DNA from: Mycolicibacterium rhodesiae NBB3 | GTDB lineage: Bacteria > Actinomycetota > Actinomycetes > Mycobacteriales > Mycobacteriaceae | Direction of reading: 5' to 3' | NCBI RefSeq assembly: GCF_000230895.2 | Contig: NC_016604.1 | Coordinates: forward strand, 3,720,001-3,784,000 | DNA length: 64,000 nucleotides | Part shown: positions 26,583 through 35,499 of the stretch, one piece after another | How the letters are laid out: each line of letters opens with the position of its first letter | Numbering within the stretch: position 1 is the first letter of the stretch | The notes under the pieces: generated by a model | Told to the model about the DNA's origin: nothing | Seen by the model: only the letters and a program-made list of their open reading frames with translations | The model's database searches: none | Translations under genes and position numbers: made by a program

Positions 26583-27449
26583 CTAGGCCGTGGTGACCGT
26601 CGGAAAGCCCTCCGACGGCTGGACGATGACGAAGCCGGGCCCGTAGAACGACACCTGAACCGCCTCGCCCGAGCCGCGGCCAATCAGCGCTCCCGCCTTG
26701 AAACTCGTCTTCAGTTGGGTCTGCAGGTTCGCCGACCATGCCACCACCGCGTTGGTGTCGGCGAAGGTCGGCGCCTCGGCCGCATTCAGAACCACGGGAG
26801 GGCCGTCGGTGGTGAGCGCCACCCAGCCCGTACCGCGCAGCGTGGTGTTGAAGAGTCCGCCGGCCACCATGCTGCCGCCCTTGACACGCTCGATGTTCCA
26901 TTCGAGGCTCGACGAGAAGGCCAGCACGTTTTTCCCGCTGATCGACAACCCGGAGTTCGTCAGGTTCAGCAGATGCACGTCGTACGCGCGCTCGGCCAGG
27001 AACACGTCGCCCTGCCCCTGGCACCGCATCAGCGGCAACCCTTCGCCCGTCAGTGCTTTCTTGATGAACTTCGACGCGCCGCCGCCCTCGAAGGCGAAGT
27101 CCACGTTGCCCTGATAGGCCACCATCGCACCCTGGCGTGCCATGAACGGTTCACCGAGGCGTACGCGCAACAACTTCGAGTTCTGGTTCGCGATGGCCTT
27201 GGCTTCCTTCTCGCTGAACCGTCCGTCGACGAGATCACCACTGATGCCTGAGAACCCATCACCGCCGGCGGCAGCCTGGGGTGGCCCGGCCTGGTGCTGT
27301 GGTGGGCCGGGGGGCGGCGCGCCCAGCGGCGCCCGGCCGACCTGCCCCTGATGCGAAACCTGATCCGTCCACTGCTGGCCGTCCCACCAGCGGTGCTCGT
27401 AGCGTCCTTCGGGGTCGGGCCGCCAGCTCCCGTTGTTCGGTCCTGTCAT
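26583..27449 (-). CDS. AIM24-family protein with N-terminal DUF2510 domain
   Basis: 288 codons from ATG 27449. The N-terminus WRPDPEGRYEHRWWDGQQWT is a DUF2510 motif, then a Gly/Pro-rich linker (about 35-75), then the AIM24 beta-helix domain (MARQGAMVAYQGNVDF, KGGSMVAGGLFNTTLRGTGW). AIM24-type proteins are of unknown biochemical function and often membrane-associated. Convergent with dtd, divergent from the small membrane protein. Confidence 0.85.
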   Translation of the reverse strand: MTGPNNGSWRPDPEGRYEHRWWDGQQWTDQVSHQGQVGRAPLGAPPPGPPQHQAGPPQAAAGGDGFSGISGDLVDGRFSEKEAKAIANQNSKLLRVRLGEPFMARQGAMVAYQGNVDFAFEGGGASKFIKKALTGEGLPLMRCQGQGDVFLAERAYDVHLLNLTNSGLSISGKNVLAFSSSLEWNIERVKGGSMVAGGLFNTTLRGTGWVALTTDGPPVVLNAAEAPTFADTNAVVAWSANLQTQLKTSFKAGALIGRGSGEAVQVSFYGPGFVIVQPSEGFPTVTTA

Positions 27450-27490
27450 GGCGACAAACGTAGAGCGTGGCGACCTGGCATCCTGGGCAG

Positions 27491-27697
27491 ATGGCAAAAG
27501 AAATTGACCGGGTGCGCGCGCAGAGCGCCCTCGCGGTCATCAAGCAGCACCCGGGCATGGTGCTGTTCGTCGCCTCCCCGGTGCTGATCGGGCTCGGGCT
27601 GGTGTGGTGGCTGGTCAGTCCGACCCTCGCCATCTTTCTGTTCCTCGGTGCCGTGCTCGGCGGTGGCGCCGTTCTGCTCATGAACCGCAGACAGTAG
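27491..27697 (+). CDS. Small two-helix membrane protein
   Basis: 68 codons from ATG 27491. Basic/amphipathic N-terminus, helix VLFVASPVLIGLGLVWWLV, helix IFLFLGAVLGGGAVLLM, then NRRQ. No family recognised; conserved-looking but short. Confidence 0.65.
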   Translation: MAKEIDRVRAQSALAVIKQHPGMVLFVASPVLIGLGLVWWLVSPTLAIFLFLGAVLGGGAVLLMNRRQ

Positions 27698-27747
27698 ACC
27701 CCCGGCAAACTCACCGTTCGCTGTAGGAGAAAGCCGTCCTATCAGGG

Positions 27748-27771
27748 TTGTAACGATGTAATCATGTAATC
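27748..27771 (+). promoter_or_regulatory. Three tandem 8-bp repeats abutting a start codon
   Basis: TTGTAACG (27748-27755), then ATGTAATC twice (27756-27763, 27764-27771), then the ATG. In-phase 8-bp boxes are how several ribbon-helix-helix repressors bind, and the downstream protein has an RHH-like C-terminus, so an autoregulatory operator is plausible. Confidence 0.5.
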
Positions 27772-28341
27772 ATGCGACATCATCATCCTCATGGCCGACG
27801 GTCTGGCCGCCCAGGCGGTTGGCAGCAGGCCGAACAACCCGACGCGAGCAGCGCAGGCGACTGGTTCGCCGGCCGCCTGCCCGAAGGCTGGTTCGCCGGC
27901 GACCCGACGGTCGTCGTCGACCGCGAAGAGATCACCGTGATCGGCCGCCTGCCGGAAACAGAAGCCGGCGCGGAGAGCGAGGCCCACGCGTCAGGCAGAG
28001 TCGCGCGTTTCCGCGAAGAGACGCGGTCGGAGCGCATGCGTATCGCCGACGAAGCCGAGAGCCGTTACGGACGTAAGGTCGCCTGGGGCGTAGAAGTAGG
28101 AAACGAGAACCCCGAGCGAATCCTGTTCACCCACATCGCCGTACCGGTGATGACGCGGTTGCGTCAGCCCGAGCGACAGGTCCTCGACACCCTGGTGGAC
28201 GCCGGTGTGGCCCGCTCCCGGTCCGACGCGCTGGCGTGGTCGGTCAGGCTCGTCGGCGAACATGCAGACGAGTGGCTGGGCAAGCTGCGCGACGCCATGC
28301 GCAATGTCGACGATCTGCGTGCCGAGGGCCCGCAGCTCTAG
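27772..28341 (+). CDS. Uncharacterised protein with RHH-like C-terminal region
   Basis: 189 codons. His/Arg-rich N-terminus (MRHHHPHGRR), a segment DWFAGRLPEGWFAGDPTVVV...EITVIGRLPE, a charged helix (RVARFREETRSERMRIADEA) and a C-terminal helical part, RQVLDTLVDAGVARSRSDAL, then AWSVRLVGEH, resembling ribbon-helix-helix/CopG DNA-binding segments. Preceded immediately by three 8-bp repeats. Its stop overlaps the convergent molybdoenzyme stop by 4 nt. Could be an autoregulated repressor; no target genes are obvious. Confidence 0.7.
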   Translation: MRHHHPHGRRSGRPGGWQQAEQPDASSAGDWFAGRLPEGWFAGDPTVVVDREEITVIGRLPETEAGAESEAHASGRVARFREETRSERMRIADEAESRYGRKVAWGVEVGNENPERILFTHIAVPVMTRLRQPERQVLDTLVDAGVARSRSDALAWSVRLVGEHADEWLGKLRDAMRNVDDLRAEGPQL

Positions 28342-30497
28342 ACACGCTCGACTCCCACGTAGCCTGAGCTGAGTGCCGAAGTCCCCGACAGCGGGTCGAC
28401 CGCCAGGTCGTCGATGAGCAGATTTCGGTTGGCGCCGTAGGACTCCGGCGGGCTGCCGCCACGCGGATCGAAGATCCTCGAACCCCACCCGTGATCGACG
28501 ATGACCATGCCGCGGCGCGGTCGGGTGCTCACCGACGCAGCCAGCTCGATCGCACCGACTTCAGAGAAGACTCGCACGACGTCACCGTCGGCGATGCCCA
28601 GCGCCGCGGCGTCTTCGGGGTGGATCACGACGTCGTTCCGCTTTCCCGACGGGTGCAGGCCGGGTACTTCGTTGAGCCAGGAGTTCATCGAATGCCGGTT
28701 TCGCCGGTTCGCCAGGTGGAACGGATACCCGGCCGGGGGCATCGGCGCGGGTTCGGCGAGCAGCTCGCGTGTGCGCGTTACGAACTCAGGCGGCGCCGCA
28801 TGCACCATCTTGTCGTCGGTGCGCAACGCTGCGCGAAAATGGCCGAATTCGCGCGGTCCGAGCACCAGGCCGTGCGGGCTCGTCATCAGCTCACGCCAGC
28901 TGACCTTGCGTCCGTTCACTTTTCGGCTGGTCGCGACGAGTAGCCGATTCAACCACTGCGGGGTGAACTCGAGTCCCGGCTTGCCGGTCAGTTTGGCCAG
29001 CCGTCGGGTGGCCCGCACGAAACTGTTCATGCCCTTCGCGCCGAACAGCGGTTTGCGCATCGCGATCGCGAGGTCGACGAAGATGCGCCACTCCTCGCGG
29101 GCACCCGGCGGAGGATCGACCACCGCCTGCCCGTACTGCACGTACGGCTCGTCGTGCAGATTGCTCGTCAGCGCCATCAGGTCGTCGCGTTCCAGCCAGT
29201 GCACGGCAGGCAACAACCAGTGCGCGTGACGGTGACTCTCGCGCTGCACCAAGTCGATGGCGACCAACAGATCCAACTGCGCGAGCGCCGCGTCGAGCTT
29301 GGCGCCGTGCGGCCCGGACACCACGGGATTGCCGCAGTTGATCACCATCGCGCGAATCTGGCCCGGTCCCGGTGTGGTGATCTCGTCGGGCAGTTCCGCC
29401 AGCGCATGGGCGCCCGCGACCAGGTCGCTGCCTCGCAGCCGGCTCTTGTGCGTCGGCGGTTTGACCATTCCGGACAGCCGCAGGGCATCGACGTAGCCGG
29501 GTTCGAACCGGCGCCCTCCCGGCCGGTCCATCCGGCCGGTGATGACGTTGAGCACGTGGCCGAGCCACTCACCGATGGTCCCGGTCACGTGCAGTGCGAC
29601 GCCGGTGCGCGTGACGACCATCGCGCGCGGCGCCCTCGCGAAATCCCTTGCCACGCCTTCGATCACCGTGCGGGGGAGGTCGCACCGCGCGGCGAGTTCA
29701 TCGAGGTCCGCGTCGGCGACGAGCGCGCGAAGCTCGTCGACTCCGGTCGCGAGGTCGCGGCAGTCGGCCGCGTGTTCGAGACCCTCGTCCAGGATGACCT
29801 TGACCATCGCGAGCAGCAGCGCCCAGTCCTGGCCCGGCCGCACAGCAAGATGCTGATCCGCCTTGTCCGCGGTCTCGGTCCGCAGCGGGTCGACGACGAC
29901 GATCTTCGCGCCGTGACGCTGTCGCTCCAGCGTGCGTTGCCAGCCGCCGGGCACCGTTTCCAGCCAGTTCCATGCGCTCACCGCCGGATTGGCGCCGATC
30001 AGCAGGAAGTAGTCGCAGTTGTCGACGTCGGACACCGGCGCCATCAGGATCGATCCGTACATTGCCTCGGCGACGACGTGCATCGCGTTCTGGTCGACGG
30101 ATCCGACGGCATACCGATTCTGGGTCCCCACCGCGTCGAGCCAGGCGATCATGAACAGCACATTCGAGGACGAATAGCCCGTCGGGTTTCCGTAGTACAG
30201 ACCGATCGCGTCGGGACCGTCGGCGTCGATGAGCTCCGTCATTCGCGTGGCGATGTCGTTGATCGCTTCGTCCCAGGTGGCTTCGACATAGGAATCGCCG
30301 ACCCGACGCATCGGAGCGACGATCCTGCGGGGGTGTTCGACGAGCTGATGTGCGGTTCTGCCCTTGGCGCAGAAGTCATGCCAGCTGTGCGGGTTCTGCT
30401 TGTCCGCCGAAATCTTGGTCACCCTGTTGTCCTCGACCGTGACTTCGAGACCGCAGGCCGCCGAGCAGTATCGGCAGAAGGTGTACGTCGTGCTCAT
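28338..30497 (-). CDS. Molybdopterin oxidoreductase, BisC/formate dehydrogenase alpha-like
   Basis: 719 codons from ATG 30497. The N-terminal [4Fe-4S] motif has Cys8, Cys11, Cys15 and Cys43 (FCRYCSAACG...FCAKG). The molybdopterin-binding domain includes GLYYGNPTGYSS and GANPAVSAWNWLETVPGG; the C-terminal dinucleotide-binding domain has NRRNRHSMNSWLNEVPGLH. The segment where formate dehydrogenases carry Cys/SeCys reads VGSVDQNAMH, so formate is not the obvious substrate. No Tat signal, Fe-S subunit or membrane anchor gene is nearby, so it is a cytoplasmic orphan catalytic subunit. Confidence 0.88.
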   Translation of the reverse strand: MSTTYTFCRYCSAACGLEVTVEDNRVTKISADKQNPHSWHDFCAKGRTAHQLVEHPRRIVAPMRRVGDSYVEATWDEAINDIATRMTELIDADGPDAIGLYYGNPTGYSSSNVLFMIAWLDAVGTQNRYAVGSVDQNAMHVVAEAMYGSILMAPVSDVDNCDYFLLIGANPAVSAWNWLETVPGGWQRTLERQRHGAKIVVVDPLRTETADKADQHLAVRPGQDWALLLAMVKVILDEGLEHAADCRDLATGVDELRALVADADLDELAARCDLPRTVIEGVARDFARAPRAMVVTRTGVALHVTGTIGEWLGHVLNVITGRMDRPGGRRFEPGYVDALRLSGMVKPPTHKSRLRGSDLVAGAHALAELPDEITTPGPGQIRAMVINCGNPVVSGPHGAKLDAALAQLDLLVAIDLVQRESHRHAHWLLPAVHWLERDDLMALTSNLHDEPYVQYGQAVVDPPPGAREEWRIFVDLAIAMRKPLFGAKGMNSFVRATRRLAKLTGKPGLEFTPQWLNRLLVATSRKVNGRKVSWRELMTSPHGLVLGPREFGHFRAALRTDDKMVHAAPPEFVTRTRELLAEPAPMPPAGYPFHLANRRNRHSMNSWLNEVPGLHPSGKRNDVVIHPEDAAALGIADGDVVRVFSEVGAIELAASVSTRPRRGMVIVDHGWGSRIFDPRGGSPPESYGANRNLLIDDLAVDPLSGTSALSSGYVGVERV

Positions 30498-30517
30498 CGG
30501 TTCCGAGACTACGACGA

Positions 30518-32422
30518 CTAGGTCTGCGTCATAGACCAATAAGCGCCACGCTTAGCCATCAGCTGGGCGTGATTGCCAAGCTCGGTGATTCGGCCGGCTT
30601 CGAGGACGACGATGACATCCGCATCGCGGATCGTCGAAAGCCGGTGCGCGATGATGAAACTCGTCCGATCGCGGCGCAGCTCCGCCATTGCCTGCTGGAT
30701 CAGCAATTCCGTGCGGGTGTCGACCGAACTGGTGGCCTCGTCGAGCACCAGCAGCTGCGGGCTGGACAGCGCCGCCCGGGCGATGGTGATGAGCTGCCGC
30801 TCGCCGGCGCTGATGTTTGAACCGTCGTCTCGGACCCGGGTCTGGTACCCGTCGGGGAATTGGTGCACGAACCGGTCGACGTAGGCGGCCTTGGCGGCCT
30901 CGATCACCTCGTCTTCTGTGGCGTCCGGTCTGCCGTAGGCGATGTTGTCGTAGATGGTGCCGCCGAACAGCCAGGTGTCCTGCAGCACCATGCCGATGCG
31001 GGATCGCAGCGACTGGCGGCTCACGGTTGCGATGTCGACGCCGTCCACCAGGATCTGGCCGGAGTCGACTTCGTAGAACCGCATCAGCAGGTTCACCAGC
31101 GTCGTCTTGCCCGCACCCGTCGGCCCGACGATCGCCACGGTGCTTCCTGGTTCGGCGATCAGCGACAGATCCTCGATGACGTGTGTGTCGGGGCGGTAGC
31201 TGAAGCTGACGTTCCTGAACTCGACACGGCCTGGCCGCCCGGCGGGCGACTCCGGCATCGGCGCGGGCTCTGGGGATTCCTCCTCGGTGTCGAGCAGATC
31301 GAATACCCGCTCCGCGCTGGCAATGCCGGACTGCAGCGTGTTGTACATGCCCGCCACCTGGGTCAGCGGCTGGTTGAACTGACGGACGTACTGGATGAAC
31401 GCCTGGATGCTGCCGAGCGTGATCTGGCCGGTCGCGACCTGAACGCCACCGACCACCGCCACCGCGACGTAGCTGATGTTGCCGATGAACACCGTTGCCG
31501 GGGAGACCAGGCCCGAAAAAAACTGCGCTCCGAAGCTGGACTGGTACACGTCGTCGTTGAACTGGCTGAACTGCTCCTGGGCATGAGCCCGATGACCGAA
31601 GGTCTTGACGATGGTGAAACCGCTGTACGTCTCCTCGATGTGGGCGTTGAGCCGCCCGGTGTTGGCCCACTGCGCGACGAACATGCGCTGAGACCGCCGC
31701 GCGATCGCCCGTGTGGCCCACAGCGACAGCGGCACGGTGATCACCGTGAGCAGTGTCAGCAGCGGTGAGATGGTCAGCATCATCACCAGCACCGCCACCA
31801 CGGTGATCACCGACGTCATCAGCTGGCTGATCGTCATCGACAGCGACGTCTGGATGTTGTCGACGTCGTTGGTGACCCTGCTCAGCACCTCGCCGCGCTG
31901 GCGGGAATCGAAGTAGGACAGCGGCATCCGATGGATCTTGTTCTCGACAGCGGCGCGCATACCCACCATCGTGCGCTGCACCGCCACGTTGAGGAGCCTG
32001 GCCTGCAGCCAAACCAGCAGTGCGGCAACCAGATACAAGACCAGCGCCAGCAGCAGCGTCCGGCCCACCGCCGCGAAGTCGACGCCTTGGCCCGGCACCA
32101 CGTTCATCCCCGACAGCAGATCGGCGAAGGTGTTGTCACCGCGTGCGCGGGCCGCCTCGACGGCTTGTTCCTTGGTCAGGCCGGCCGGCAGCTGGCGCCC
32201 GATGACGCCGTTAAAGAGCAGATCCGTCGCATGGCCGAGGATGCGCGGACCGACGACGCCGATCGCGATCCCGCCGATGCCCAGCGCGATCACAGTGGCG
32301 GCCAGCGTCCGCTGCGGCGTCAGCTGTTTGACCAGTCGGATGGCCGAACCCTTGAAGTCACGCGACCGCTCGGTCGGCGCTTGCGCCGCGCTGCGGAGCG
32401 CACGCCCCATGGGTCCGGTCAC
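30518..32422 (-). CDS. ABC exporter half-transporter, canonical ATPase site
   Basis: 634 codons: six-helix membrane domain (about 50-350) fused to an ATPase domain. Walker A GPTGAGKTT, signature ISAGERQLITIARA (variant of LSGGQ), Walker B VLDEATSSVDT with catalytic Glu, IAHRLST. ATG overlaps the stop of the partner (ATGA). Pairs as a heterodimer with the 580-residue subunit, matching Rv1272c. Exports a lipid, siderophore or drug; substrate unproven. Confidence 0.92.
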   Translation of the reverse strand: MTGPMGRALRSAAQAPTERSRDFKGSAIRLVKQLTPQRTLAATVIALGIGGIAIGVVGPRILGHATDLLFNGVIGRQLPAGLTKEQAVEAARARGDNTFADLLSGMNVVPGQGVDFAAVGRTLLLALVLYLVAALLVWLQARLLNVAVQRTMVGMRAAVENKIHRMPLSYFDSRQRGEVLSRVTNDVDNIQTSLSMTISQLMTSVITVVAVLVMMLTISPLLTLLTVITVPLSLWATRAIARRSQRMFVAQWANTGRLNAHIEETYSGFTIVKTFGHRAHAQEQFSQFNDDVYQSSFGAQFFSGLVSPATVFIGNISYVAVAVVGGVQVATGQITLGSIQAFIQYVRQFNQPLTQVAGMYNTLQSGIASAERVFDLLDTEEESPEPAPMPESPAGRPGRVEFRNVSFSYRPDTHVIEDLSLIAEPGSTVAIVGPTGAGKTTLVNLLMRFYEVDSGQILVDGVDIATVSRQSLRSRIGMVLQDTWLFGGTIYDNIAYGRPDATEDEVIEAAKAAYVDRFVHQFPDGYQTRVRDDGSNISAGERQLITIARAALSSPQLLVLDEATSSVDTRTELLIQQAMAELRRDRTSFIIAHRLSTIRDADVIVVLEAGRITELGNHAQLMAKRGAYWSMTQT

Positions 32423-34161
32423 GGCGCACCAGCCCCCAAGGCTTGCGAGTCCACGAACTCCGCGTACTCAGGGCATTGCGTCACCAGCGTCTCGTGGCTG
32501 CCGACGCCCAGGACGCGACCGTCATCGATGACGACGATCTGGTCTGCCTGGGCCACGGTCGAAATGCGCTGGGAGACAATCACCACCGTGGCGTCGCCTG
32601 CCACCTCCCGCAGGGCGGCGCGCACCCGCGCGTCGGTCCGCACGTCGAGCGCAGAGAACGCATCGTCGAAGAGATAGATCGCGGGACGGCGGATGACCGC
32701 ACGCGCAATCGCCAACCGCTGACGCTGACCGCCCGAGAAGTTGATGCCGCCCTGAGCGACCCGCATGGCCAGTCCGTCGGGGTGCGCGCGCACGAAGTCG
32801 TCGGCGGCCGCCACCTTCAGCGCACGCCACATCTCGTCCTCGGATGCCACCTGTCCTGGGGCCGCGCCCAGCTGCAGATTGTCGGCGACCGTTCCCGAGA
32901 ACAGATATCCGCGCTGGGGCACCACGCCGATCGCCGCCCACAGTTGTTCGGGATCGAAGTCGCGTACGTCGACGTCGTCGACGCTTACCGAACCGGCCGT
33001 CACGTCGTACAGCCGGCAGATCAGCGCCACCAACGTCGACTTGCCCGAGCCCGTCGATCCGACGATCGCCGTCGTCGTCCCCGGCCGCGCGATCAGCGAA
33101 ACATCTTGCAGCACAGGACGCTCGGCACCCGGGTAACTGAACGACGCACCGTCCAAGCGGATCTCCCCGGAGATTGCGGCCGGACGTACGGGCTGCTGCG
33201 GACCGGTGATCTGGGGTTCGGTGGACAGCACTTCGGTGATGCGGTCGGCGCATACGGAGGCTCGGGGGATGACGACCAGGATGAAGGTTGCAAGCAGCAC
33301 CGCCATCAGGATCTGCATGAAGTAGGACAGGAACGCGATCAGGGAGCCGACCTGCATCTCGCCCGCGTCGATGCGCAAGCCGCCGAACCAGATCAACGCG
33401 ACGCTGGAGATGTTGATGACGAGCGTGGTCGTCGGCAGCATCAACGCCTGCCACCGGCCGGCCTCCAGCGCGGTGTCCGCCAGCGCCTCGTTGGCCTCCG
33501 CGAATCGGTTGCGTTCGAACGGTTCTCGCGCAAAGGCGCGGATCACCCGGATGCCGGAGAGTTGTTCACGCATGACGCGGTTGATGCCATCGATCAGCCG
33601 TTGCAAACGCCGGAAGATCGGTAGCAGATGGGACACGATCCAGTAGTTGGCGGCAGCCAGTATCGGCACGCTCACCAGAAGCAGCCATGACAGTCCGGCG
33701 TCCTGATGAATCGCCATGAAGATGCCGCCGATCGACATGATCGGCGCAGTGATCAACATGGTGCAGGTCAGCTGTACGAGCAGCTGGATCTGCTGGACGT
33801 CGTTGGTGGTCCTGGTGAGCAGTGACGACGCGCCGAATCGTGCCGTCTCCTCGGCCGAGAAGCCGATGACGTGGGAGAAGATCGCCGACCGGAGGTCACG
33901 GCCGACGCCAGTGCCTGCTCGCGATCCGAAGAACACCGCGCCGATCGCGCAGACCACCTGTAGTGCGGTGACCGCGAGCATCACCCCGCCGAGTTCGACG
34001 ATGATGCGCAGGTCGCCCTTGGCGACGCCCTCGTCGATGATCGCGGCATTGACCGTCGGTAGGTACAGCGATGCCAGCGTGCTGATCAACTGAAACACCG
34101 CCACGATCGCGAGCAGCCACCGGTATGGCCGCGCGTACTGTCGCAGCAGCGCCCACAACAT
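32419..34161 (-). CDS. ABC exporter half-transporter, degenerate Walker B
   Basis: 580 codons from ATG 34161 (MLWALLRQYARPYRW aligns with the Rv1273c start; the frame extends 16 codons further). Six-helix domain plus ATPase: GSTGSGKST, FSGGQRQRLAIARA, but Walker B is YLFDDAFSALD, with Asp in place of the catalytic Glu. Heterodimeric exporters typically have one such weakened site. First gene of the pair. Confidence 0.92.
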   Translation of the reverse strand: MLWALLRQYARPYRWLLAIVAVFQLISTLASLYLPTVNAAIIDEGVAKGDLRIIVELGGVMLAVTALQVVCAIGAVFFGSRAGTGVGRDLRSAIFSHVIGFSAEETARFGASSLLTRTTNDVQQIQLLVQLTCTMLITAPIMSIGGIFMAIHQDAGLSWLLLVSVPILAAANYWIVSHLLPIFRRLQRLIDGINRVMREQLSGIRVIRAFAREPFERNRFAEANEALADTALEAGRWQALMLPTTTLVINISSVALIWFGGLRIDAGEMQVGSLIAFLSYFMQILMAVLLATFILVVIPRASVCADRITEVLSTEPQITGPQQPVRPAAISGEIRLDGASFSYPGAERPVLQDVSLIARPGTTTAIVGSTGSGKSTLVALICRLYDVTAGSVSVDDVDVRDFDPEQLWAAIGVVPQRGYLFSGTVADNLQLGAAPGQVASEDEMWRALKVAAADDFVRAHPDGLAMRVAQGGINFSGGQRQRLAIARAVIRRPAIYLFDDAFSALDVRTDARVRAALREVAGDATVVIVSQRISTVAQADQIVVIDDGRVLGVGSHETLVTQCPEYAEFVDSQALGAGAP

Positions 34162-34272
34162 GGGAGTTACTGTCGCATACCGCCTGCCACCTTGGACTGG
34201 CAGCACCACCTGAGAATTGCATAAATTCCCAGGTCAACCGGCATGTCGGTGGTTGACCTCCTGACCTGCCGC

Positions 34273-34278
34273 TACAGT
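34273..34278 (+). promoter_or_regulatory. -10 box TACAGT for lprB, leaderless
   Basis: TACAGT, 7 nt, GTG 34286. It overlaps the alternative upstream GTG 34277, which argues against that start. Confidence 0.5.
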
Positions 34279-34285
34279 GCATGGC

Positions 34286-34861
34286 GTGACTTCCACGACG
34301 CGTGCGGCTCGGACGAGCCGAAACGCCAAGGCGCTGGCGGTGGCGGCTGCGGCCATCATCCCGGTGTTTGCCGGATGCTCGGATTCAGAGCCGGCGAACC
34401 CCGGTGAGGTGCCGCAGAGCCAGGCGCCTGCGGAGAATGCAACCCACGGTCCGTTCTTCCCCGAATGCGGCGGGATCAGTGACCAGGAGGTCATTTCGCA
34501 GACGCGGGTGCCCGGCTTGGTGAACACCGCGAAGACATCCGTGGGGTGCCAGTGGTTGTCCGGCGGCAGCATCCTGGGGCCCCACTTCTCCTTCACGTGG
34601 TTCCGCGGTAGCCCCATCGGACGCGAACGCAAGACCGAGGAACTGACTCGCGCCAGCGTCGAGGACATCACCATCGAGGGCAAGAACGGCTTCATCGCGG
34701 TCGGCGACGACCCGATCCTCGGAACCAACCTGTGCGAGATCGGCATCGGATTCGACGACGACTTCATCGAATGGTCGGTCAGCTACAGCGAGAAGCCGTT
34801 CCCGGACGCCTGCGAGGTCGCCAAAGAACTCACCCGCCAGTCGATTGTGAACTCCAAATGA
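34286..34861 (+). CDS. lprB: DUF3558 lipoprotein LprB
   Basis: 191 codons from GTG 34286. Lipoprotein signal with lipobox VFAGC (Cys31). The mature DUF3558 domain has PFFPECGGISDQEV, SVGCQWLSGG, FSFTWFRGSPIGRERKTEEL and FPDACEVAKELTRQS, close to the Rv1274 sequence as I recall it. Extracytoplasmic lipid-anchored protein of unknown function. The stop overlaps lprC (ATGA). Divergent from the ABC exporter pair, as in M. tuberculosis. Confidence 0.9.
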   Translation: MTSTTRAARTSRNAKALAVAAAAIIPVFAGCSDSEPANPGEVPQSQAPAENATHGPFFPECGGISDQEVISQTRVPGLVNTAKTSVGCQWLSGGSILGPHFSFTWFRGSPIGRERKTEELTRASVEDITIEGKNGFIAVGDDPILGTNLCEIGIGFDDDFIEWSVSYSEKPFPDACEVAKELTRQSIVNSK

Positions 34862-35412
34862 GCCTTGCCCGCCGCACCGCACGCGCTCTGATCGTGCCGG
34901 TCGCCGCAATCTCGGTGCTCGCAGGGTGCACCAGCACCGTCGACGGGACCGCGACGAAGTCGGGTTCCGGCGATACGCCCCGGAACAACGACTCCGAGCG
35001 GACGTATCCGAATCTGCAGAAAGAGTGCGACGTCCTGACGACGGACATCCTCGCCGAGACGGTCGAGGCGGATCCGCTCGACATTCAGAGCACCTTCGTC
35101 GGTGCGGTCTGCCGCTGGCAGGCGGCCAACCCGAAGGGGCTGGTCGACATCACCCGGTTCTGGTTCGAAGAGGGCAGTCTGTCCAATGAACGCGAGGTGG
35201 CCGACCAGCTCGGCTACCAGGTCGAGAGCAAGTCGGTGGCCGGTATCGAATCCATCGTGATGCGGCCGACGAACGATCCGAACGGCTCCTGCGGCGTCGC
35301 CAGTGATGCCGCGGGCGTGGTCGGCTGGTGGGTCAATCCGCAGAGCCCGGGCAGCGACGCGTGCGCGATGGCGCTCAAGCTCATGGAGCTGACGCTGGCC
35401 ACGCGCGCCTGA
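34858..35412 (+). CDS. lprC: DUF3558 lipoprotein LprC
   Basis: 184 codons from ATG 34858, overlapping the lprB stop. Lipobox VLAGC (Cys24), then TSTVDGTATKSG and a DUF3558 domain with ECDVLTTDILAE, GAVCRWQAANPKG, WFEEGSLSNEREVADQLG and SDACAMALKLMELT. Paralogue of lprB and co-transcribed with it; likely cooperates with it and possibly the adjacent exporter at the cell envelope. Confidence 0.9.
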   Translation: MSLARRTARALIVPVAAISVLAGCTSTVDGTATKSGSGDTPRNNDSERTYPNLQKECDVLTTDILAETVEADPLDIQSTFVGAVCRWQAANPKGLVDITRFWFEEGSLSNEREVADQLGYQVESKSVAGIESIVMRPTNDPNGSCGVASDAAGVVGWWVNPQSPGSDACAMALKLMELTLATRA

Positions 35413-35423
35413 GTCGCGGGGTT

Positions 35424-35498
35424 GGGGCCCCCGCGCGAAGCGCAGGGTGGGGCCCCCGCGCGAAGCGCAGGGTGGGGCCCCCGCGCGAAGCGCAGGGG
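35424..35498. repeat. Three tandem 25-bp GC-rich repeats between convergent genes
   Basis: Units at 35424-35448, 35449-35473 and 35474-35498; the first two are identical and the third differs only at its last base. Each can fold as a short hairpin around GCGC-GAA-GCGC flanked by CCC/GGG. They lie between the lprC stop and the sixA stop, so they could act as bidirectional terminators. The copy number is likely variable between strains. Confidence 0.85.
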
Positions 35499-35499
35499 A

